Assembly (NCBI RefSeq): GCF_037126465.1
Contig: NW_026999320.1
Span: 2,046,001 to 2,110,000, forward strand
Direction: 5' to 3'
Length of the DNA stretch: 64,000 nt
From: Ornithodoros turicata
Taxonomy: Eukaryota; Arthropoda; Arachnida; Ixodida; Argasidae
A program made the translations under genes and the position numbers. Positions within the stretch are counted from its first letter, which is position 1, and each line of letters starts with the position of its first letter. Below, one piece after another: positions 54,499 through 64,000 of the stretch. A model generated the notes under the pieces. The model had not been told where the DNA came from and made no database searches. It was given only the letters and a program-made list of their open reading frames with translations.

Positions 54499-56833
54499 CC
54501 CTATCGAAAAATCCTACAAGAATTCTCACAAGAAACATCTCACAGACTCCTTAGAGAAATTCTATGGGATTATTGCCCAAATTCTTACAGGTTTTCTCAT
54601 AGAATTTCTCACAGGATCTCACAGAGTTTCTCTTAAGGATTTCTCATAGACATTCTCATAGCTTGTTTCTCACAAGACACAGTCCAAATGTTCTTATAAG
54701 ATTTGCAGGAGACAGTAAAGAAATGATGTTCTACACCAAGTGACAATCTGTGTAATCTGTTCACTCTTTATTTAAATCGTTCAACCAACAAGAACAAAAT
54801 AACTCAGCCTTGTAGCCTTCGGTGGATCTGAGGCCCTCTCATTAAGATATCGTTTATATGCATCTGAAAGCAAAAAGAAAAGAAAGCAAGAACGTCATAA
54901 TGTCAATTGTGACATTACGATGCTACATATGCTCTTGTTTAAAAAGCAGGCAAATCATGTGTGTGCAGAAATTGGATGAAGGAGCACACATTTTAGAATA
55001 CAGGCATATAGTGCAATAAAAATCATAATCGAAGCCAGAAAACCACAATTGTGATACACACGCTCAGTTCAGTCGGAGTATTAATTTATACTCGCAGGTA
55101 ATGGTGACTACTGTGCGGGATAAGCTGTTTTAGTTAAACCATAAACCATTAACGATAAACCATATCGCTGTGAAGAGATCATTCTTGCGAGTCATACAGA
55201 ATTCCAATATAAGAATAACGAACGCTGCTTTAATTTTCATGCTCTTTTTATGGGCCTAACACATTCTGCTTTATGCACCTTCCGTAGTCTGCACCTTGTG
55301 TTCCAAACGTAAGACCGTAAACACATCTACATGGTGTTTATACTGTCTTACGTTCGGTACAGAATGTTCAGCATGCAGAAGGTTCCAAAAGCAGAATGTC
55401 TTCAGTCCGTAAAAACAGAAAAAAAGTCATCTACAAATAAAAATGCATAGTAGTCATGCATACAGAGTAGTCATGCATTTTGGGTCACCATACAAACGCG
55501 ATTGTCTAAGAACATAAAGCATAATTTGACTTGCAGAGCAAGAAAGTTGTAAAAAAGATGCAATACAAATACACAGTCGAGCAAGACCTGAACAGATACA
55601 GCATGAATTCATAAAAACCACGCACATCAGATAAATTGCAAGACAAGAAATGTCATTCTGTATAGTGTTTGCTGTACCTCCCTCGTCTCCCACCCCTACC
55701 AAAAAAAAAGAAGAGGCGTGGAGGATACTACAACTAGTAAACAAATACGATATTTGATGGTGTGCTGGGGGAGATATAATGTTCTCTAGCGGGAGATCAA
55801 CAATAATCTAACAATTTTGGAAGCTTCGTACAATACTTCCGATATCAGCGTACCCGTTAGTATATACCTCAATCATTTTAAAATTTTGGACGTTAGACCG
55901 AACACCTCACGCAAACAGTAACATGAAACTGACTACAGTTGACGCGATGCAGGATGGATTCGGCGGTCAGTCGAAACAATAGGAGGAACTGGTCTACTGA
56001 AATAAATTTTCGCACTTCAAAACACGAGGTATATGGGTATATTTTCTTCCAGTCGCAATAAGGTCACTCTCCAATTCTGCACACAAGTAGATAAAGCTGT
56101 AAACCTTTACAAGACGCTTGTACGCAATTACACAAATGCAATGCCCTCTAGGAATGCGTACTCCTGAGGAGCAGTCACCACGTTGAATGAGATAACTGAG
56201 CTTACCTTCACGGATTTTTACTTCTGTCCGGTTCCAGCCACGCTGCCGTCCTCAGCATACCAAAACGCCAGTTTAATGTTCTTGTTGAGGCCTTCCTATG
56301 TCGTTGTCTCAGATTCCATGATAAACTTGCGCGAAGTATCGCTTCCGTGCCGTGTTCGATGTAGTTTACGTGGACGCATATTGAGTATTCGCAGCAGACT
56401 CCTGCACCGTTCACTACATGTGAATGGCGGCGCCAAACGGTCCAATCACGAACACCACGAACGCCACGGTCTACTAGATCATCTTTCGTTGAGTCACGGC
56501 GCCAGTCTGAGAGAGTGAAACACAGTAGAGTTTACTAGTAGAGAGAGAAACACGGCGCCAGTCTGTCAGATGACTCAGATGGGGTTGCTGTGAGAAATTC
56601 TATGGGAAAGAGTTCTCTTACAGATCCTAGATCTTACAGAGCTCTGCATCTCTTCTTACAAAAAACATCCTTGAAATGTCTCTTCAGATGCACCATCAGA
56701 AGTTCATTTAAAGGATTTTGTGTGAGAAAATGTGTTCTCTGTAAGAATGTCTGTAGGAATCCACATCCTCTGTGAGAAATCCTAAAAGAAAGCTCTAATC
56801 TTGTAAGAAAGTTTGTAGGATTTTTCAATAGGG
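54499..56833. mobile_element. Non-autonomous DNA transposon, 2.3 kb, inserted in the SINE
   Basis: The ends CCCTATCGAAAAATCCTACA (54499) and, reversed, CCCTATTGAAAAATCCTACA (56833) form a terminal inverted repeat of about 21 bp with one mismatch. ACTT flanks both sides (54495-54498, 56834-56837) as a 4-bp target duplication, confirmed by the SINE reading through. Subterminal regions (54510-54720, 56585-56820) are full of degenerate TCTCACAGAATTTCTCATAGG-type repeats. The interior has no coding region. Superfamily not assigned. Confidence 0.75.
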
Positions 56834-56984
56834 ACTTCAAGGGGAACTCTGCCGACATTCGTCTTGAAAGTCTTCGGAAAACCTTAGACAGCACAGCCAG
56901 TGACAGAATTCGAACCCGTGCCACCTCCCAATCTCTGCGTGGAAAGCGGCCAGCCTAACCACTATGCCACGGGAGCTGGTCTTT
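56834..56984 (-). repeat. tRNA-derived SINE, 5' head with pol III promoter
   Basis: Minus strand: AGCTCCCGTGGCATAGTGGT holds an A box (TGGCATAGTGG), and 40 bp on GGTTCGAATTC is a B box one base from consensus. No cloverleaf with proper acceptor pairing is retained, so it is a SINE head, not a tRNA gene. Tick genomes carry tRNA-derived SINEs of this kind (for example Ruka); identity with that family is not tested. Confidence 0.75.
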
Positions 56985-57621
56985 GTTTTGTGCATGCGCG
57001 GGATCACCAACACTGTCTCTTACATACACAAAGGTGATGGCGTACGACACACTAAAACTCTAACACAAGGCTCGACATACGGTCCACAAATGGGGCATTT
57101 CAACAGGGATTTCCCTTTCCCACTCAAAAGATGGCAGCTGGCATGGTACAACATATTCAGATTTTTTCGGAATATAACAAATTTGAAAAATAATACGGGG
57201 TGTGTCCTTTGGCAAATGCAGAAAAAAGACAAAGCCTAGTCATAAGCAACCTGTGTGAGCGAGCATAACTGAGCATGTCAGATTAATGGAGGTCAATTAT
57301 AACTAGGGTTCCCTGTGCCATCTACAATGAGCACACCTTCACACAGCCTACTCAGATTTCCTTCCACCATGATTGCGTGCTGGTACGTGCACAAATATCA
57401 TAAGCACAGCATTGTTTAGACAGAGCTACTTACAACCGACATATTCTGCTTCTGTTATTGCCATCCTGTATGTACACATCTGCGGTCAATGTTTCCATTA
57501 GCAATTATGTCACTCAGTTCAGCAACTGTTGCTTCTAGCTTCTTCCACAATAGAATTGAGTGTATTCACCGTGCTGACATGTGAATACACCCTATAGCTT
57601 CCTGCGGCATGTTGGTGCAGC
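56985..57621. other. No recognisable gene
   Basis: Short frames on both strands without domains. It ends at the target duplication of the MITE. Confidence 0.4.
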
Positions 57622-57899
57622 CAGGGGCGGATCCAGGGGGGGGGGGGCATAGACATACCTCTACCCCCATTCCGGCAGATTTTCCTGCCGCACACTCCGT
57701 TTTCCGCACACGCCGCACGGTGGCGTTCCTCTACAGCTTGCTAAGCTTCGCAACATGCAGATCATAAATAAGGTTCTGGTGTGAAATGAAAGCGTAGCAG
57801 CTCGCCGTCTTATATGACGACTCCCCTCCCCCGTCTTCTGTGTTTTTTTAGTGCCCACCCCCACCCCCACCCCGAGGATCTTCCCTGGGTCCGCCCCTG
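57622..57899. mobile_element. hAT-type MITE, 278 bp
   Basis: The ends CAGGGGCGGATCCAGG and CCTGGGTCCGCCCCTG form inverted repeats, with a perfect 8-bp target duplication GGTGCAGC at 57614-57621 and 57900-57907. G and C tracts lie next to the ends. Same end sequence as the element at 32108-32285, so one family. Confidence 0.85.
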
Positions 57900-58318
57900 G
57901 GTGCAGCATGTGCTGGTGGCCATCCATTGCCCACACTTATGCACATGTGCATTCAGTATATTTAGATGAGCAGCGTCTACACAAGGCATAACTGAATATG
58001 ACGAAAAATGTTATTTAGCAAGGAAGAGAGTCACTAGACCAACCCTTGTCAACCTCTTGGTCTTCAAAACAATAAGCAGAGAAAGTTTGTTGAAGACGGT
58101 CATAACCTGTACCAGTGACCATTTAGGGATTCAGGGAGTGTATATTGCACTAACTGATCTCCGTATATTGACAGGCATTTTCAATGGTGCATTGTGTCCG
58201 CTTTGTCAAGTGTATAGGGCTCTAACGATATAGTCTAAAGAGTACGTGAAGCTATAATGCAGTTTCCGTGAGCTTGACAACGCAATCACAATATAGCCGA
58301 GTTATGAAGGATACGTAC

Positions 58319-58670
58319 CTGAAGCTTCAGATTGCGTCGGGCCGTCTGTATCAAGCTCCGACGCGTCAAGCGCGAACTCCAGCTTGTCCAGACCGCGCCG
58401 GTACATGTCTGAAACGTTACTTAGCTTCATACAGGCGAAAAGAAAAAGAGAAAACAAATATTACTTACGACATTCTTTCACTTTCACGACGGGGCAAAGG
58501 TCCCAGCCTGCTCAGGGTCCTTTACACGCCCTTATCGCGTCTTGGATACAAAGAGAACTTTCTGTCGGCCACAGGCAAAATTCACCGCCTGCGATGAGCC
58601 ACGATGCTGGCACGACTTCTACTTTGTCGTCTTCTTCAGGAAACCTGACAACCGCATATTCTTTGGGCAT
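58319..58670 (-). pseudogene. DUF4806-family-like N-terminal exons (58670-58469, 58408-58319), one stop
   Basis: Exon 1 starts at ATG 58670: MPKEYAVVRFPEEDDKVEVV, then PASWL, FCLWP, an IQDAIRAC helix, a TGA at 58514-58512, and in the same frame WDLCPVVKVKEC up to TGTC|GTAAGT. Exon 2 (GTTTCAG|ACATG ... CTTCAG|GTACGT) joins in phase and adds about 30 open residues (MYRRGLDKLEFALDASE). The plan V-V-x-F-x-(E/D)-(E/D)...V-V-P-x-S-W-L...C-x-W-P...W-x-x-x-x-V is the N-terminal module that precedes DUF4806 in many arthropod genes, some carried by transposons. Later exons are not found. The stop makes this copy a likely pseudogene unless it is a sequencing error. Confidence 0.5.
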
Positions 58671-59080
58671 TTTTTCTGTTTTCCTGAGAGGCGGGCGCAT
58701 CCAATGAAAGAAACTGGTTACAAGGCCACGACAGATTGAGGCTGACCTAGAAATCATGCGAGCACTGTCAACCCTGATGCATCCAGCAATAGCCACAATA
58801 CACGACCGACACCCTACACGACGTCAACGTGCTCCAAGCGTGCAAAGTTCAATGGCGAAATGGCGTGGTAGTGTTGTGTGCGGCTCCCCGCCCCGGCACC
58901 CGTTACGATTGACTTTACGTGTATTGGATAAATAACAAAATTGGTCCAAATTAGTCCAATAACAAATTGGTCCAATATCGCGAAATGTCGCATAGATCAA
59001 AGACGTTACGTTTCCTGCCATATACTTAAAATAGTAATTCTAGTCGTTTGTTAAAGAAATAAATAGTCGTTCAAACAAAA

Positions 59081-60900
59081 ATGGCAGGAAGAATGCGGGA
59101 AGAATACCGGGAGATTTTGGAGGATACTTCTTCAGTGGATAATGATTAGAGCCGTGAATCTTTTTTGGCCCAGTCGAGCTCACCCACATGAGACGTTTTG
59201 TCAGTGGCGTCAGATACAGCTTCAAGCTTAGAGGACGATCCGTCAGATCCTGACGGAGAATCTTTCGCTTCAGACATCGAGCATGAAATTCTTCTCCAAG
59301 ATGAGCTAGTGTGTGAACAAAATGCCACCTCGAAAAGTAATTCCAATGGAGTGCTCCAGAGAAGTGATGAGCAAGAGCCGCCTGAGAGGCCCTCAATCGT
59401 AGCTGATCTTGCACAATTAGCCCGAAAGCATAACCTAACACATGCCTGCCTAAATGACATCTCAACCATGCATCGCAAGTGGGACATGGAGGTACCCCAA
59501 AACGCTAGGACGATACTTGGCACACAACGAAGAGCACCTTTGTAGTAGGATGGCACTTTTGTTCATTTTGTCCTGGTGCATGGCAATCTACAAACATTTG
59601 CCTGCAGTGAAGATGTTCCATTACAACTTCATTTGCAGGCGAACGTTGACGGGCTCCCACTTTTCAAACGCTCAGGAACACTCCTGTGGCCAATATCGTG
59701 CAGGATTGCTAATGTTGACAACAGTGTTCCCTTCCTCGTAAGCGTTTACTGTGGTAGAAGCCCACCAAACTTGCATGATTACCTGAAGGATTTCATCGTA
59801 GAGGTGGAGCATCTAACAAGCAATGGCTTGGAGTATCGAGAGTCACGTCCCACAGTCAAACTCACTGCGGTCATTTGTGATGCACCGGCAGGCAGCTTTG
59901 TGAAAGCAATAAAGGGTCACAACGGACATCATGCGTGCGAGCGTTGCAACGAGCCAAGTGTGTATAAGGACCACCGTATGACCTTTCTAGGCACTGACAA
60001 TCCTAGGAAGACAGACAGTTCTTTTCGCACTCAGCAGGAGCCATCTCATCACAACGGATATTCACCATTTCTCACACTGGAATTGGACATGGTGTTTGGC
60101 TTTCCGATAGAGTACATGCACCTCTTGTGCCTTGGAGTGACACATCGTCTTCTTCATGCGTGGGTCAGGGGTCCACGACTACACTGCTTGAGCGAGTCGC
60201 AGTAGCAGCAGCTCAGCCTGAGGCCCACAAGATCTGATCAGCATTTCCCGAAGGTATTCCAACGCAAGCCTCGCGGATTAGAGGAACTGGAGCGGTGGAA
60301 GGTGACCGAGTTCCGTACCTTCCTCATGTATGTAGGACCAGTTGTGCTGAAGGGTCTTCCGCGCGATGACTTGTACTTTCACTTTTTCTGCCTTTTCGTG
60401 GCGTCAAGAATTCTAGCATCTCCAGCCCTGTGTTCTATGTACTGTGACTATGCAGGACAGTTGCTAGAATACACTGTATCTGAGTGGGCACAGCTTTATG
60501 GCGCTCACAGTGTCGTCTACAATGTGCACTCACTTATCTTGCTGAAGAGTACAAGATGCACGGCCCACTGGGCAATTTCGGTGTTTTTCCCTTCGAGTCT
60601 CATTTGGGAAAAGTTGAATAGATATTGCGTACCACGAACAGTCCCCTTTCCCAGCTAAGCCGATTCCTTTCTGAGCCAGGCGGGGCAAAATAACCCCAGA
60701 AACAGTTGGTGCAGCACGAAACCAACCCGAAATCAACCGTTCTCTTGACGAGTGGCGTAGCACTGTATGTTGAAGCGGTAGAACGAGACCAAACATTTTG
60801 TGTGCTGTGTGCCGTGATGTGTACCAAATCAGCGTGACTCCTTCACAAGTCCTATGCAGTCTGATGTGATAGATATCTATTAGACAGACAAAGTTCACCA
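59081..60900 (+). pseudogene. CACTA-like (tnp2-related) transposase pseudogene
   Basis: It starts MAGRMREEYREILEDTSSVD at ATG 59081, meets two in-frame stops (near 59150 and 59192), then is open as an acidic N-terminal region to 59543 with LNDISTMHRKWDMEVPQNAR. After a shift, 59578-60203 codes GNLQTFACSEDVPLQLHLQA, LFKRSGTLLWPI, VICDAPAGSFVKAIKGH, HACERC and DMVFGFPIEYMHLLCLGVTH; 60302-60658 codes EFRTFLMYVGPVVLK, RILASPALC and NVHSLI. The D-x-x-x-x-x-x-x-Y-M-H-x-x-x-L-G-V and C-x-x-C blocks are typical of a widespread arthropod and cnidarian transposase group related to plant CACTA tnp2. At least four disruptions, so inactive. Confidence 0.6.
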
Positions 60901-61104
60901 CTCAAAAAAGTGGTACAATGTCGGTACTTCCAAGAATGCAAGAACATGTCTCAAACTTCAGTACAAGTACTGCCATCTTGTACTGCCACTCATGCATTTG
61001 CCGTAGGTGCTCACAAACATACATTGTATGCTCGATTGTTTTGTATAATGTAAAGATGAGTGTTTTTGCAACTATACGATTGCCAATGGGTTATTTTTTT
61101 TTTA

Positions 61105-64000
61105 TTTTAGGTTTTAAGCCTGGTGTTAGTACACCCCATTTTGTGCACCCCTCATTGTACGTGACATACCAGACGTCTTGACACTTGCTAGAGGCCCTCA
61201 GACGAGGACAATCATATCGGTCCCACATGTTTCTTCTATCAGCATTTGCAATGTACATATCGCTGAAGTCATCTTTGCTGTCGGCTAATACATGAACAGA
61301 TAATTTCAAATTGCTACAGTTTTTGTGAATGATTAACAATGTCAGTTGCCCGTGAGTTCATTTTTTCAATGTTAGGTTTTACGCCTGGTGTAAGTACACC
61401 ACATTTTGTGCACCGCTCATTGTACGTGGCATGGCAGATTTCCCGGGGTCTCGACACTTGCTAGAGACGCTCAGATGAGGACAATTATATCGGTTCCACA
61501 TGTTTCTTCTATTAGTATTCCCAATGTACATATCGCTGAAGTCATCTTTGCTGTCGGCTAATACATGAACAGATAATTTCAAATTGCTACAGTTTTTGTG
61601 AATGATTAACAATGTCAGTTGCCCGTGAGTTCATTTTTTCAATGTTAGGTTTTACGCCTGGTGTAAGTACACCACATTTTGTGCACCGCTCATTGTACGT
61701 GGCATGGCAGATTTCCCGGGGTCTCGACACTTGCTAGAGACGCTCAGATGAGGACAATTATATCGGTTCCACATGTTTCTTCTATTAGTATTCCCAATGT
61801 ACATATCGCTGAAGTCATCTTTGCTAGCGTCTAATACATGAACAGATAATTTCAAATTGCTACAGTTTTTGTGAATGATTAACAATGTCAGTTGCCCGTG
61901 GGTTCATTTTTTCAATGTTAGGTTTTACGCCTGGTGTAAGTACACCACATTTTGTGCACCGCTCATTGTACGTGGCATGGCAGATTTCCCGGGGTCTCGA
62001 CACTTGCTAGAGACGCCCAGATGAGGACAATCATATCGGTTCCACATGTTTCTTCTATCAGTATTCGCAATGCACATATCGCTGAAGTCATCTTTGGTAA
62101 CGTCTAATACATGAACAGATAATTTCAAATTGCTACAGTTTTTGTGAATGATTAACAGTGGCAGTTACCCGTGGGTTCATTTTTTCGATGTTAGGTTTTA
62201 AGCCTGGTGTTAGTACACCACATTTTGTGCACCCCTCATGTACGTGGCATGCCCGAGGTCTCGACACTTGCTAGAGACGCCCAGATGAGGACAATCATAT
62301 CGGTTCCACGTGTTTCTTCTATCAGTATTCGCAATGTACATATCGCTGAAGTCATCTTTGGTAACGTCTAATACATGAACAGATAATTTCAAATTGCAAC
62401 TGTTTTTGCGAATGATTAACAATGTCAGTTGCCCGTGGGTTCATTTTTTCAATGTTAGTCTTGAAGCCTGGTGTTAATACACCACATTTTGTGCACCCCT
62501 CATTGTACGTGGCACGCCAGAGGTCTCGACACTTGCTAGAGACTCTCAGATGAGAACAATCATATCGGTTCCACGTGTTTCTTCTATCAGTATTCGCAAT
62601 GTACACATCGCTGAAGTCATCTTTGGTAGCGTCTAATACATGAATAGATAATTTCAAATTGCTACAGTTTTTGCGAATGATTCACAATGTCAGTTGCCCG
62701 TGGGTTCATTTTTGCAATGTTAGGTTTCAAGCCTGGTGTTAGTACACCACATTTTGTGCACCTCTCGTTGTGCGTGCATTGTACGACACTTGCTATAGGA
62801 AGCTTCGAAAGCCCCAGGAAATGAGGATAATCACTCCGGTTCAAATATGTTTCTTCTATCAGTATTCGCAATGTACACATCGCTGAAGTCATCTTTGGTA
62901 GCGTCTAATACATGAATAGATAATTTCAAATTGCTACAGTTTTTGCGAATGATTAACAATGTCAGTTGCCCGTGGGTTCATTTTTGCAATGTTAGGTTTC
63001 AAGCCTGGTGTTAGTACACCTCATTTTGTGCACCTCTCATTGTGCGTGCATTGTACGACACTTGCTATAGGAAGTTTCGAAAGCCCCAGGAAATGAGGAT
63101 AATCACTCCGGTTCAACATGTTTCTTCTATCAGTATTTGCAATGTACACATCGCTGAAGTCATCTTTGGTAGCGTCTAATACATGAATAGATAATTTCAA
63201 ATTGCTACAGTTTTTGCGAATGATTCACAATGTCAGTTGCCCGTGGGTTCATTTTTGCAATGTTAGGTTTCAAGCCTGGTGTTAGTACACCACATTTTGT
63301 GCACCTCTCGTTGTGCGTGCATTGTACGACACTTGCTATAGGAAGCTTCGAAAGCCCCAGGAAATGAGGATAATCACTCCGGTTCAAATATGTTTCTTCT
63401 ATCAGTATTCGCAATGTACACATCGCTGAAGTCATCTTTGGTAGCGTCTAATACATGAATAGATAATTTCAAATTGCTACAGTTTTTGCGAATGATTAAC
63501 AATGTCAGTTGCCCGTGGGTTCATTTTTGCAATGTTAGGTTTCAAGCCTGGTGTTAGTACACCTCATTTTGTGCACCTCTCATTGTGCGTGCATTGTACG
63601 ACACTTGCTATAGGAAGTTTCGAAAGCCCCAGGAAATGAGGATAATCACTCCGGTTCAACATGTTTCTTCTATCAGTATTTGCAATGTACACATCGCTGA
63701 AGTCATCTTTGGTAGCGTCTAATACATGAATAGATAATTTCAAATTGCTACAGTTTTTGCGAATGATTCACAATGTCAGTTGCCCGTGGGTTCATTTTTG
63801 CAATGTTAGGTTTCAAGCCTGGTGTTAGTACACCACATTTTGTGCACCTCTCGTTGTGCGTGCATTGTACGACACTTGCTATAGGAAGCTTCGAAAGCCC
63901 CAGGAAATGAGGATAATCACTCCGGTTCAACATGTTTCTTCTATCAGTATTCGCAATGTACACATCGCTGAAGTCATCTTTGGTAGCGTCTAATACATGA
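61105..64000 (-). repeat. About 272-bp tandem array, higher-order 543-bp repeat at right, continues past the edge
   Basis: GTTAGGTTT(T/C)A(A/C)GCCTGGTGT recurs about every 273 bp at 61107, 61375, 61648, 61921 and on. After 62719 the units alternate between two types (CACCACATTT..GATTAACAATG and CACCTCATTT..GATTCACAATG), giving a 543-bp dimer (62719, 63262, 63805). The minus strand of each unit keeps an open stretch reading LSVHVLD..KDDFSDMYIAN then RRNMWNRYDCPHL, so the monomer probably arose from coding sequence. About ten and a half units are visible. Confidence 0.9.

Noticed and set aside
56900..56984. Functional tRNA gene
   Set aside because: The A and B boxes are present but the acceptor and anticodon arms do not pair properly, and SINE sequence follows directly.

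Overview
The window is eukaryotic, repeat-dominated DNA, most consistent with an ixodid tick or related arachnid. The evidence is the mix of nested retroelements, a tRNA-headed SINE with the promoter layout of tick SINEs, Penelope-like, P, hAT, PIF/Harbinger and CACTA-like relics, and short GT-AG introns. This is inference from element content; I could not run a search. Almost nothing is host coding sequence. The best host-gene candidate is a two-exon, 144-residue membrane-anchored protein at 2413-3062. A BED-finger transposase-like gene runs off the left edge.

Layout. (1) 1-8.5 kb: BED/hAT-like gene end, the small membrane-protein gene, and a Penelope-like GIY-YIG relic at 6.3-6.9 kb. (2) 8.5-24.7 kb: one large, diverged inverted repeat with arms of about 4.4 kb, broken by two LTR elements. 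The element at 12520-15247 is a chimera with BEL/Pao pol on one strand and a gag-RT-deleted Ty3/gypsy pol on the other, between identical 131-bp LTRs. The element at 19899-24451 is a nearly intact gypsy whose single polyprotein has one in-frame stop. Each arm supplies the undisturbed sequence for an insertion in the other. (3) 25-32.6 kb: PIF/Harbinger relic, truncated Copia, 5'-truncated gypsy, and an old antisense LINE with a hAT-type MITE in it. (4) 32.6-37.6 kb: a young CR1/L2-like LINE with four and a quarter 279-bp 5' monomers in frame with ORF1, and a 2A-like motif in ORF1.

(5) 37.9-47.3 kb is the most striking part: three related families of type I hammerhead ribozyme. There is one intact-looking ribozyme at 37.9 kb (minus), three 289-bp tandem units with a one-base core change (minus), and about nineteen 233-bp tandem units, each with a ribozyme (plus). 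The layout resembles animal retrozyme arrays. A structurally complete P element (38322-42230, 8-bp target duplication, three-exon THAP transposase that reads through without a break) sits inside one 289-bp unit. (6) 47.3-54.2 kb: Penelope-like fragments with hammerhead-like hairpins, two arrays of one 41-bp minisatellite, and a degenerate duplication. (7) 54.2-57 kb: a tRNA-derived SINE split by a 2.3-kb terminal-inverted-repeat element with a 4-bp target duplication. (8) 57.6-60.9 kb: a hAT-type MITE, two spliced exons of a DUF4806-family-like protein with one stop, and a CACTA-like transposase pseudogene. (9) 61.1 kb to the right edge: a roughly 272-bp tandem array that becomes a 543-bp higher-order repeat.

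There is no operon logic here. Relationships between features are insertion order, template switching and shared replication machinery. Calls rest on reading translations and repeats by eye; family names are by motif, not by alignment search.
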